Assembly: GCA_913056455.1 (NCBI GenBank)
Contig: CAJXMJ010000001.1
Coordinates: 868,001 to 932,000 of the forward strand
DNA from: an uncultured Fodinibius sp.
Lineage (GTDB): Bacteria; Bacteroidota; Rhodothermia; Balneolales; Balneolaceae
DNA: 64,000 nucleotides
Direction of reading: 5' to 3'
The notes under the pieces are model-generated. The model was given only the letters and a program-made list of their open reading frames with translations. It searched no databases and had not been told where the DNA came from. This document shows, piece after piece, positions 27,701-34,867 of this stretch. The translations under genes and the position numbers were made by a program. Each line of letters starts with the position of its first letter. The first letter of the stretch is position 1.

Positions 27701-28300
27701 TTACCCCGTTTCTCCGTATGCTTCAGGACGAGTGGTTTTAAGTTGAAAGCCGTGAAAAGAAAAATTCCAAAGATGCCACCAGGCACGCTTCAACTTTGAC
27801 TCGGGCAAGGTAAATGATACGATTGAATGAGCTGCTCGACGTAATGTTTTATCGGCATCCGAAAACTCTTCTATATCGACAATAACGAGACCGTTAAAAG
27901 CTTTTACTTTTTTCAAAAAATAGCGTTCCTGAGGAGTTGCATACTTCGTGTGGGAATGGGAGTAGCTGGTATACACGCCACAAAGTTTTTCTCCATTCTT
28001 GAAGTAGAGAATATCATCGGACTCTTCCATGTTATCGAAAAAGTCATCGAGCTTGTCAAATGATTCTGATTCAATGCGTGAAGACAGCTCTGAGGTATCA
28101 ACAACGTGTACCTTCCTATTTAATCTGTTCTCAATTTGTTTTAGAGCCTTTTGCTTATTGGTCCCATAAATTCCCAAAAACAAGCTCAGGTGATGTCGGT
28201 CTTGATCTACATCGGATTCTAAGTGGTCTAATAATTCTGTGTAGGCATCATCTCCAAAGGAGACATCCTGAAAATCATTTTCGGGTGTTTTAATATCCAT
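27701..28300 (-). CDS. degenerate AAA-like protein, function unknown
   Basis: A 199-residue protein whose order of elements recalls an AAA ATPase core. A hydrophobic strand is followed by GIYGTNKQ (residues 43-50) where a P-loop GxxGxGKS/T would be. Then come VHVVDTSEL, an acidic segment FDKLDDFFDNMEESDDILYF, and late FNGLVIVDIEEFSDADKT followed by LRRAAHSIVSFTLPES, which resembles the sensor-1/arginine-finger region. The threonine/serine of the P-loop is glutamine, so ATP hydrolysis is unlikely. The assignment is pattern-based and tentative. It is the first gene of the four-gene minus-strand run. Confidence 0.55.
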   Translation of the reverse strand: MDIKTPENDFQDVSFGDDAYTELLDHLESDVDQDRHHLSLFLGIYGTNKQKALKQIENRLNRKVHVVDTSELSSRIESESFDKLDDFFDNMEESDDILYFKNGEKLCGVYTSYSHSHTKYATPQERYFLKKVKAFNGLVIVDIEEFSDADKTLRRAAHSIVSFTLPESKLKRAWWHLWNFSFHGFQLKTTRPEAYGETG

Positions 28301-28399
28301 CAGACTAATAAATTTTATAGAAAGTTCGGTAAGCAGTTACGGTGATCTTAACTTTAAACTAAATATATGAAACGTATCTCTTAGACCGAAGAGTTAACT

Positions 28400-29017
28400 T
28401 TATAGATCACTGGCTTCTTTGGCCGATGTAACACAGATATCTAAGTCGTTTAGCAGGCCGGTTTGGAGATCATAAATCAGCCCGTGAATACTAAGATCCT
28501 GTCCCGCTGCCCAAGCCTGCTGCACAAAAGGGGAGTGGCATGTATTTCGGACTTGTGCCAACACGTTAAGCTCACAGAATTGGTTGAGTTTCTCTTCCTC
28601 GGAGCTATGGTTTTCAATCTTATTTTTATAGTCCCGATAAACATCGCGGATATTGGCCAGCCAGTTGTCGATCAATCCCAGGTTTTGGTTCTCATAAGCA
28701 GCCTTTACGCCCCCGCACCCGTAATGACCGCAAATGACAACGTGCTTAACCTTTAGTACGCTCACGGCATATTGCAGTACCGACTGGCTATTGATATCGG
28801 AGTGGGAAATGACATTGGCAATGTTCCGATGTACAAACAGATCGCCGGGGGCAAGTTCTGCAAGCTGGGTTGGGGGGACTCGGCTGTCGGAACATCCGAT
28901 CCACAAATAGTTTGGGCTTTGTCCTTTGGCTGACTCTTCAAAAAAATCCGGCTGCTGTTCTTTGATATTGTCAGCCCATTCTTGGTTTTGTTCAAAAAGC
29001 GACGAGAGATTCCCCAT
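28400..29017 (-). CDS. can: beta-class carbonic anhydrase
   Basis: Zinc enzyme that interconverts CO2 and bicarbonate. The zinc ligands are Cys42, His98 and Cys101, with Asp44 and Arg46 in CSDSR and the HYGCGG motif, at the same residue numbers as E. coli Can when the start is taken at 29017. That ATG gives MGNLSSLFEQ, the family's usual beginning; a TTG at 29044 would add nine residues. The 205-residue length is typical. The gene appears monocistronic. Confidence 0.94.
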   Translation of the reverse strand: MGNLSSLFEQNQEWADNIKEQQPDFFEESAKGQSPNYLWIGCSDSRVPPTQLAELAPGDLFVHRNIANVISHSDINSQSVLQYAVSVLKVKHVVICGHYGCGGVKAAYENQNLGLIDNWLANIRDVYRDYKNKIENHSSEEEKLNQFCELNVLAQVRNTCHSPFVQQAWAAGQDLSIHGLIYDLQTGLLNDLDICVTSAKEASDL

Positions 29018-29096
29018 TGTTTTTTTGATAACCGTTTTTTTCAAAATTGTACGCTAATATAATAATAGCAGGGAGTTTAAAGAAAAGGATAATCAA

Positions 29097-29136
29097 AATA
29101 AAAGCCCCGTCAGAACAGTAGGTTCTGGCGGGGCTT
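29097..29136 (-). terminator. intrinsic terminator of the Ig-domain lipoprotein gene
   Basis: The arms AAGCCCCGTCAGAAC (29102-29116) and GTTCTGGCGGGGCTT (29122-29136) form a 15-bp stem with one mismatch and a five-base loop. On the minus strand the hairpin is followed by TTTTATTTTG, so it ends the gene whose stop is at 29157. Confidence 0.82.
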
Positions 29137-29156
29137 AATTAACAATCAACTATCTG

Positions 29157-30596
29157 TCATTTAGTTTTAGCGCGGCTTCCTCGAATGGTCTTCGTAGTTG
29201 TTTCCCCAAAGGGTGAGGTGACGGTAATGGTAAAGCTGCCGTCCGAGCTGACAACTTCATCTGCATCATCATCAGAAACCGTAACCTGAAATTCCGTCGT
29301 TCCGGGACCAGGCTGAAAATAATCGCCAAGTTCCAAGTCAACGATATCACCGCTGGCAGTTAATCCCTGACCGGTTGTAACTTCTATTTGGGTATCTGCC
29401 GCCATAGGATATCCGTTCATATCCCTGATCGTTACATCGAAAGTTTGACTGGCACCATTAGATATATCAAAGTTTGTAGGACTTACATCAATTTGAGCTC
29501 TGGGAGTTGTAAGCAACAATGTAGTGGTATTAGTGATGCGGTTATTATCCTTGTCGATAGTCTCTGCTGTAATATCTATAAAACCCGGCCCATTGGGATG
29601 GCCTGTTGGTGTACTGCCGTTTGCAGACAGATTCACTGTTGCGTATCCATTTTCGTTTGTGGTTGCACTTCCGTTGACCAGACCACCATTGGATGCAGAG
29701 AAGTATACCGCTGTTCCTTCTTGTACAGGGTTACCTTTTAAATCACCAACACTGGCCGTAATACTATTGGTATGTCCCTCAGCTATAATCCCATATCCAT
29801 CAAAGTTGTGAACGCGGGGTGCAACATTGAAATTATCCAAAACTGGAAACCCACTGGCAATAGAGATAAGGACCGGCGAAGAGCGTATTGTTATCCCATA
29901 GTTTGGGCGCTCGATTACTGCTTCAATACGTACCGTTCCAGAAGAGTCACCGGCTGCCAGGTTTGATTTTACCGTTCCTACGGGACTGCCCACACCGGTA
30001 GTTGCTGTTTGTGGGGTAATACGTTCACCGCCATTGGGACCATTGATAATTTGGAAATTGACATCAACGGGAGAATCAACCACACGTCCCGCAGAATCTG
30101 TGACTTCAAATGTAAAGGTTGCATTTACATCGCCTCCTGTTTCGCGAACACTGATCGTACTTTCACTCAGATTGGTTAGCTCAAGATTGGCCGGGCCACC
30201 TGCTTCACCTCCAACCTGGTCATCTTCGCCATCATCACCACCATCGCCGGCATCGTCGGTAGATGTTAATTGAATAACGAGATCATCCACATCTGTATCG
30301 GGAGCCATTTTAAAATTAGTACTTTGAGTTTCATATCCCTGCTTTGAAGCTTCCAGCGTTACATTTTGTGTTTCATTACCGGGATCTACATCAAACGAGA
30401 AATTCCCGGAGGAATCAGTAGTAGCCGTTTGCTGTAAATTTTCCGGCTGAACTACCTCGATAACTGCTTTATTAATGGGATTTCCAGAGCCTGATTCAAC
30501 AACTTGTCCGGCAATAATAACAGTGTCATCTGTACCGCACGCCTGGATGAATAATAACATTGCGATGGGGAGTAGGAATAGTAGACGATTTTTCAT
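29157..30596 (-). CDS. Ig-like (Big_1/invasin-type) lipoprotein with carboxypeptidase-regulatory-like domain
   Basis: A signal peptide with lipobox IQA-C20 is followed by a carboxypeptidase-regulatory-like beta-sandwich (AGQVVESGSGNPINKAVIEV), an acidic Asp/Gly-rich linker (about residues 113-130), then two or more bacterial Ig-like domains. Typical repeat sequence is VQEGTAVYFSASNGG and GYATVNLSANGS. The protein probably sits on the cell surface and has an adhesive or structural role. It is divergent from the pilus locus across a 673-base gap. It has its own terminator. Confidence 0.8.
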   Translation of the reverse strand: MKNRLLFLLPIAMLLFIQACGTDDTVIIAGQVVESGSGNPINKAVIEVVQPENLQQTATTDSSGNFSFDVDPGNETQNVTLEASKQGYETQSTNFKMAPDTDVDDLVIQLTSTDDAGDGGDDGEDDQVGGEAGGPANLELTNLSESTISVRETGGDVNATFTFEVTDSAGRVVDSPVDVNFQIINGPNGGERITPQTATTGVGSPVGTVKSNLAAGDSSGTVRIEAVIERPNYGITIRSSPVLISIASGFPVLDNFNVAPRVHNFDGYGIIAEGHTNSITASVGDLKGNPVQEGTAVYFSASNGGLVNGSATTNENGYATVNLSANGSTPTGHPNGPGFIDITAETIDKDNNRITNTTTLLLTTPRAQIDVSPTNFDISNGASQTFDVTIRDMNGYPMAADTQIEVTTGQGLTASGDIVDLELGDYFQPGPGTTEFQVTVSDDDADEVVSSDGSFTITVTSPFGETTTKTIRGSRAKTK

Positions 30597-31003
30597 TGTA
30601 CTATTATGATGTATTAAGAAAATAGCTTGAGTTCACGTTAATGAGTAACCAACACCAACGTAATTACTAATATTAAAAAAAATTAATACTAGGTTTAATC
30701 TTAAGATGATCAAATGGTATTGTCAACTATAATAATTGCTGCCCGGTGAGAATACAATTTTAATTTTTTAATCTGTCTTTGTTCTATCAGTGTTGATGGA
30801 TGTATGAAGAAAAGGACAGTAGTTTCTGTCATTGTTGTGTGAAAAGTTTGAATATCTGAGTAAAGCCTTTCTTTATATGGGAGGGCATAAAAAGTTACTC
30901 TGACCTTAAATTATTCTTAAAACATGATATATAGAAGTTAGTAGGGGAATTGGAACTTTTGAATAGAAGCTAAATTTCGTTAGCATAGTAGCTGAAGAGG
31001 ATG

Positions 31004-31027
31004 AAATATTAAAATTTTTTAATATTT
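31004..31027. repeat. AT-rich inverted repeat upstream of the pilin gene
   Basis: AAATATTAAAA (31004-31014) and TTTTAATATTT (31017-31027) are exact reverse complements with a two-base centre. A similar AATATTAA-type palindrome stands before parA at 46784-46812. It may be an operator, though AT-rich palindromes are expected at some frequency in this DNA. Confidence 0.45.
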
Positions 31028-31228
31028 GGCTTGCATTTAACTTTGTGAGCTGTAATATTAGTGTTAAGAAAACGCAATGTGGTTTAAGAAAAATTAACTT
31101 GTTTCGTCTTTAGTGAAGACTTAACCTTGAATTGAAACAAAATTTGTAACAAATATTCTTTTAGTAACTCTTTAAGAGTGAACAACAAAATGAAAAGTTA
31201 TTCGGGGTTCTTCGGAGCTTTTCAAAAG

Positions 31229-31260
31229 ATCTAACAAATAAACAATCATCTAACAAATAG
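31229..31260 (+). repeat. direct repeat ATCTAACAAATA in the pilin leader
   Basis: Two copies of ATCTAACAAATA stand within the last 45 bases before the pilin start codon, separated by a short spacer reading AACA followed by ATC of the second copy. The leader is purine-poor in G and has no Shine-Dalgarno sequence, consistent with A-rich leaders favouring initiation in this group. Boundaries are approximate to a base or two. Confidence 0.4.
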
Positions 31261-31269
31261 GTAACAACC

Positions 31270-31728
31270 ATGGGACAACAACAACTCTTACTCGTAATAC
31301 TTGTAACGATTATCGTAGGTATCGCTACGGTCGTGGCTATTAACACTTTTTCAGCTGCATCTGAAAGTGCTAACGTAGATGCTGTACGAAGTGATTTACT
31401 TAGTGTTGCAGCGTCAGCACAGCAATATTATATGAAACCAACCGCTCTTGGTGGAGGCGGACAAGAATTTACAGGTATCTCCGTCACAAATCTTGGTGCT
31501 GTACCTGGAGAAAAAGACGCAAGTGCAGGTACAATCACTAATGAAAATGGGACCTATACTTTAGGTGCTGTTGGAACTGATAATTTTATTATGCAGGCTA
31601 CTCCAGCTACCGCAGGTGGTGGAATTCAAATCCGCGTATGTCCTGACGATGCCGTAATGGGAGATTATGCTCCTGATGCTGCTGACGGTTCAGCGGCTAC
31701 TGCACCAGGATCTTGTCCAACAAGCTAG
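31270..31728 (+). CDS. atypical type IV pilin-like protein (MGQQQ family)
   Basis: A 152-residue protein with a pilin layout: an N-terminal hydrophobic helix (about residues 6-26, LLLVILVTIIVGIATVVAIN), an amphipathic continuation ANVDAVRSDLLSVAASAQQYY, and a small Gly/Ala/Thr-rich globular part with two cysteines, Cys124 and Cys149, that could close a C-terminal loop. The N-terminus MGQQQLLL lacks the basic leader, the G-F/M cleavage site and Glu5 of classical prepilins. If a processing site exists it would be after Gly2. I recall similar MGQQQLLL proteins with the LGGGG stretch in other FCB-group genomes, but their assembly is not described to my knowledge. The pilus genes follow directly, and a terminator right after the gene would let it be made in excess. 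Confidence 0.72.
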   Translation: MGQQQLLLVILVTIIVGIATVVAINTFSAASESANVDAVRSDLLSVAASAQQYYMKPTALGGGGQEFTGISVTNLGAVPGEKDASAGTITNENGTYTLGAVGTDNFIMQATPATAGGGIQIRVCPDDAVMGDYAPDAADGSAATAPGSCPTS

Positions 31729-31752
31729 CTTATTTATTAATTTAAGTTACAA

Positions 31753-31785
31753 AAGCTCCTCATTTATTTGAGGGGCTTTTTTTTT
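31753..31785 (+). terminator. terminator between pilin gene and downstream pilus operon
   Basis: The arms AAGCTCCTCA (31753-31762) and TGAGGGGCTT (31769-31778) pair with one wobble and run into nine T residues. It lies 24 bases after the pilin stop and just before the next start. It probably reduces read-through so that pilin RNA exceeds that of the machinery genes. Confidence 0.8.
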
Positions 31786-31802
31786 GGAACTTATTATTGG
31801 AT

Positions 31803-33278
31803 ATGAAAATCTCATCCCGAGAACTTGTTTTGTTAGGCCTTTTGGGAGTGTTGGTGTTTGTCCCCAGCTTGCAGTATGAACGATGGGGCATAGACTATCT
31901 CTATAACCACAAACGCCTCTTCCAAATTGGGTCCTTGTTATTAGCTGGTACAATTCTAATAACTATAAAAACCAATAGAGAAATAGCTGCTCAGTTTATT
32001 CAGCTATATTCACTAAAAGTTAAATTAGCTTTTGCCGTAATAATTTTGCTCGGCGGATTATCTGCCTTTTATGCTGAATTAACGGATTGGGCTTTCTTAG
32101 ATTATTCGCATTACCTCTTAATTTTGGTTATTACTTTCTTTATTGGGGTTATTACTTATCGAGACTCTGATAAATCACAGCTCTACCTGCAAGCAGCTGT
32201 TATTGGTTTTGTTTGTTTTTATTTAGCCAGAGTAGCAGTATTCTATCTCTTATATCATTTTGGGGAAGTTCCGTTATGGCCGGGAGATTTGAATGACAAA
32301 GCATTATTTAGTTTTTCGAATATACGTTTCTTTAATCAAACGCAGACTTGGACCATTCCGATCTTAGCCAGTTTGGGCTGGTTTTATTGGCGATATACCA
32401 AGAATAATCTCTATAGATGGGGTTTAGTAATTCTTATTGCCGGTTGGGGAACCTTGGTTTTTGCATCCGGGGCAAGAGGTACAATCCTTGGAGTTGTGAT
32501 AGGAATACTATTCATCTGGTTTTTCTTGGTTCAAGAAAAGTGGAAGTTTTTCCTCTATCATGCTTCACTTGCAGGTATTTCTATTATAAGTTACAACTTA
32601 TTATTTAGTTACGGTGAAGAAGGTAAGGAAACCGTTTTACGAACAAATAACTTGCGTTCATATTGGCCTGATGTAATCGATAAAATTTTTCAGGAACCCA
32701 TCTTGGGGTACGGTCCCATGCATTATGCTTCAGTTTTGTTAGGCCAACATAATGGCCATCCACACAATTGGTTTCTACAATTTAGTTATGAGTGGGGCCT
32801 CATAGTTGCTATCCTTTTCTTGATGCTGGCTCTTTTGGGTTTATATAATTGCGGAATATATTTAAATGGTATTTTTGATAAAGAGGGTCTTCCAAAAAAG
32901 AAATACTGGGTGCAATTTGGTATCTATTGGTCATTAATCGCCGCTTTTATTCATGGTCTATTTAGTGGTTTAGCAGTCATGCCTTTAAGTCAAACGTGGT
33001 TTGTTTTAATATGTGGTATGGCGATGGGATTATATTTTAATGAAAAAAAGAAGAGGCAAATTCAAGATAATTATGTCAAAGGGACTAAGATATTTTTGGT
33101 ATTCTTGGTTTTGATATCTTTTGTGGGATATGTTAATTGGGCTATTAATAATCCAATTGATAGAAATGAAGTAGATGCCCGGTTTTATCAAGAATCCACT
33201 TCAAGCAGATCATATCCACGTTTTTGGCAACAGGGAAGAATTGGTATTGATCAAATATCGGGTATAGAAGAAAATTGA
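31803..33278 (+). CDS. O-antigen ligase/Wzy_C-family membrane protein, possible pilin O-oligosaccharyltransferase
   Basis: A polytopic membrane protein of 491 residues with ten or more helices and a large loop carrying the Wzy_C signature: RSYWPDVIDKIFQEPILGYG then HNGHPHNWFLQFSYEWG at about residue 315-330. The His-x-His-Asn motif is typical of the WaaL/PglL/Wzy superfamily, which transfers or polymerises lipid-linked glycans on the periplasmic face. Position between the pilin and the assembly genes suggests that the acceptor is the pilin (PglL/TfpO-like), but a WaaL-like or Wzy-like role is equally compatible with sequence. I start at the ATG at 31803; a TTG at 31797 is the alternative. Confidence 0.78.
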   Translation: MKISSRELVLLGLLGVLVFVPSLQYERWGIDYLYNHKRLFQIGSLLLAGTILITIKTNREIAAQFIQLYSLKVKLAFAVIILLGGLSAFYAELTDWAFLDYSHYLLILVITFFIGVITYRDSDKSQLYLQAAVIGFVCFYLARVAVFYLLYHFGEVPLWPGDLNDKALFSFSNIRFFNQTQTWTIPILASLGWFYWRYTKNNLYRWGLVILIAGWGTLVFASGARGTILGVVIGILFIWFFLVQEKWKFFLYHASLAGISIISYNLLFSYGEEGKETVLRTNNLRSYWPDVIDKIFQEPILGYGPMHYASVLLGQHNGHPHNWFLQFSYEWGLIVAILFLMLALLGLYNCGIYLNGIFDKEGLPKKKYWVQFGIYWSLIAAFIHGLFSGLAVMPLSQTWFVLICGMAMGLYFNEKKKRQIQDNYVKGTKIFLVFLVLISFVGYVNWAINNPIDRNEVDARFYQESTSSRSYPRFWQQGRIGIDQISGIEEN

Positions 33279-33365
33279 ATACCGAATCTAATTTGTAACA
33301 ATGTTTTATTATTCTGATCATTGTATTAGTAAAGTCATCTACGAAAAAAATAAGTAACAGGGATT

Positions 33366-34709
33366 ATGCCGCAATTTAGATTACGTGCTATTTCAGCTCA
33401 GGGCAAGCTTATCAAATCTGAGTTTGAGGCGGACAGCAAAAAACAAGCGGAAAAACGGGTCGAGAAAATCTCTCGGAAAAATGGCCTTAAGGTTAAGGGT
33501 ATTGACAAAAAAGAGACCTACCAGTATAAAGTACAAAAGGGCAACAAGGATCCCGTAACCGGTGAACAGGAAGCTTTTTCCAAGGAAGAAGTAGAAAAAG
33601 CCTTGGTGAAGCTCGGGTACAAAGTTATTCGCATTAATAAAAAATGGTTCGACTTTAAGGGAGGCGTCCCGCAGAAGGAGGTTGTAACATTTATTAGTCT
33701 CAGCGCCGATTTGTTAGAACAGCAGCTGAGCTTTGATGAGATTCTTGAGTTGTTGCACGAGGATACCACCAATGCTCGCATGAAGGAGACCATTGCGACG
33801 ATTCAGAAGGACTTAAAGGACGGTAAAGAGGGTGATGAGGTCTATGGTAAGCATGAGGATGTCTTCGGAGAGTTTGCTTCTTACATGCTTAGCGTGGCTT
33901 CAACCAGTGGTAATATGGCGCAGGTTTTTAAAAGTACCGCAAAGTTTCTGGAGCGTGATGCAGAATTCAAAAGTAATTTGCGGCGTTCCCTGTTAATGCC
34001 GGCCATTACAGTTGTGGCTACCATAGGAGTGATTCTGTTTTACGTGGGATATATTTTCCCCGCCACTGCCGAAGCATTTGTTGAGATGGATATTAAACTG
34101 CCGCCAATGACGGCCGCGACACTTGAGATGAGCTATTGGTTGCAGGATAATTGGCTGATACTTACCCTGGCACATGTTATTCCTATTGCCGGAGCATGGT
34201 ACTGGCTTACCCAGACGGCCAAGGGACAGTTATGGCGTGATAAAAATATCATAAAAATTCCGGTCATCGGTGACCTTATACACAAGACTAGTATTGAAAT
34301 TTTTGCACGCGTATTTTATACGTTATACAGTGGGTCCGGACAAAATATTGAGGTCATCAAAGTGGCGGCCGAAGCGTGTCGTAACAAATATATGGAGAAG
34401 CAGATTAAAGAGGTTGCTATTAAAATGATGTTAAAGGAAGGGGCCGGACTTATTGAATCGCTAAAAGCCACAGGGGTATTTACGGATACCGCAATCAGCA
34501 GGTTTAAGCTTGGGGCTGAGTCGGGAGCACTCAAGCAAAATGCCAAGCAGCTGGCACAGTATTACGAAACCCAAACCACTTACAAGATGGATACCATTGT
34601 AGATATGATAAGCCTTGGAGTTAACCTGTTTATTATGGTTGCACTTATTGCCATTACGATTGTATCTGCAGAATCTGCTTTAATTCAGCCAAATCAGGGC
34701 GGAATGTAA
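33366..34709 (+). CDS. pilC: PilC/GspF inner-membrane platform protein
   Basis: Polytopic platform of type IV pilus and type II secretion machines that couples the cytoplasmic ATPase to pilin assembly. Two GspF domains are visible, each with a cytoplasmic helical bundle: VTFISLSADLLEQQLSFDEI (about 107-126) and IEIFARVFYTLYSGSGQNIEV (about 310-330, the second family signature). Membrane helices lie near 209-233, 262-282 and 414-436. The N-terminal 100 residues carry a duplicated small alpha-beta element (the FRLRAISAQGKLIK type twice) rather than one. The next gene is the assembly ATPase 158 bases on. Confidence 0.9.
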   Translation: MPQFRLRAISAQGKLIKSEFEADSKKQAEKRVEKISRKNGLKVKGIDKKETYQYKVQKGNKDPVTGEQEAFSKEEVEKALVKLGYKVIRINKKWFDFKGGVPQKEVVTFISLSADLLEQQLSFDEILELLHEDTTNARMKETIATIQKDLKDGKEGDEVYGKHEDVFGEFASYMLSVASTSGNMAQVFKSTAKFLERDAEFKSNLRRSLLMPAITVVATIGVILFYVGYIFPATAEAFVEMDIKLPPMTAATLEMSYWLQDNWLILTLAHVIPIAGAWYWLTQTAKGQLWRDKNIIKIPVIGDLIHKTSIEIFARVFYTLYSGSGQNIEVIKVAAEACRNKYMEKQIKEVAIKMMLKEGAGLIESLKATGVFTDTAISRFKLGAESGALKQNAKQLAQYYETQTTYKMDTIVDMISLGVNLFIMVALIAITIVSAESALIQPNQGGM

Positions 34710-34715
34710 AATTAA

Positions 34716-34728
34716 AATATTGAATATT
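34716..34728. repeat. AATATT-G-AATATT palindrome between pilC and pilB
   Basis: Two self-complementary AATATT hexamers flank a single G in the 158-base gap before pilB. It resembles the AT-rich palindromes before the pilin and parA genes. It is a possible operator but is short enough to occur by chance. Confidence 0.3.
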
Positions 34729-34867
34729 ATTACACACAGGCTTATTGCCAGATTAGTAATAAAATAAAGAGGGCCCGATTTTTTTCTTACATTTCTAAAA
34801 GGATCATGTATATTATTTGGTAACCTTTGAAAAAATATCAGACTACTCAGTAAACGGTTTGTTTTAA

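Larger units (their letters stand above)
30597..31269. other. 673-base AT-rich intergenic region between divergent lipoprotein and pilin genes
   Basis: No open frame longer than about a dozen codons with a plausible start is visible on either strand. It must hold the promoters for the Ig-domain lipoprotein (minus) and the pilin-like gene (plus). It contains an 11-bp inverted repeat at 31004-31027, a match to the Bacteroidota -7 box form TAnnTTTG at 31037-31044 (TAACTTTG), and a direct repeat ATCTAACAAATA just before the pilin start. A leader or small RNA is possible, but I see no convincing structure. Confidence 0.5.
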
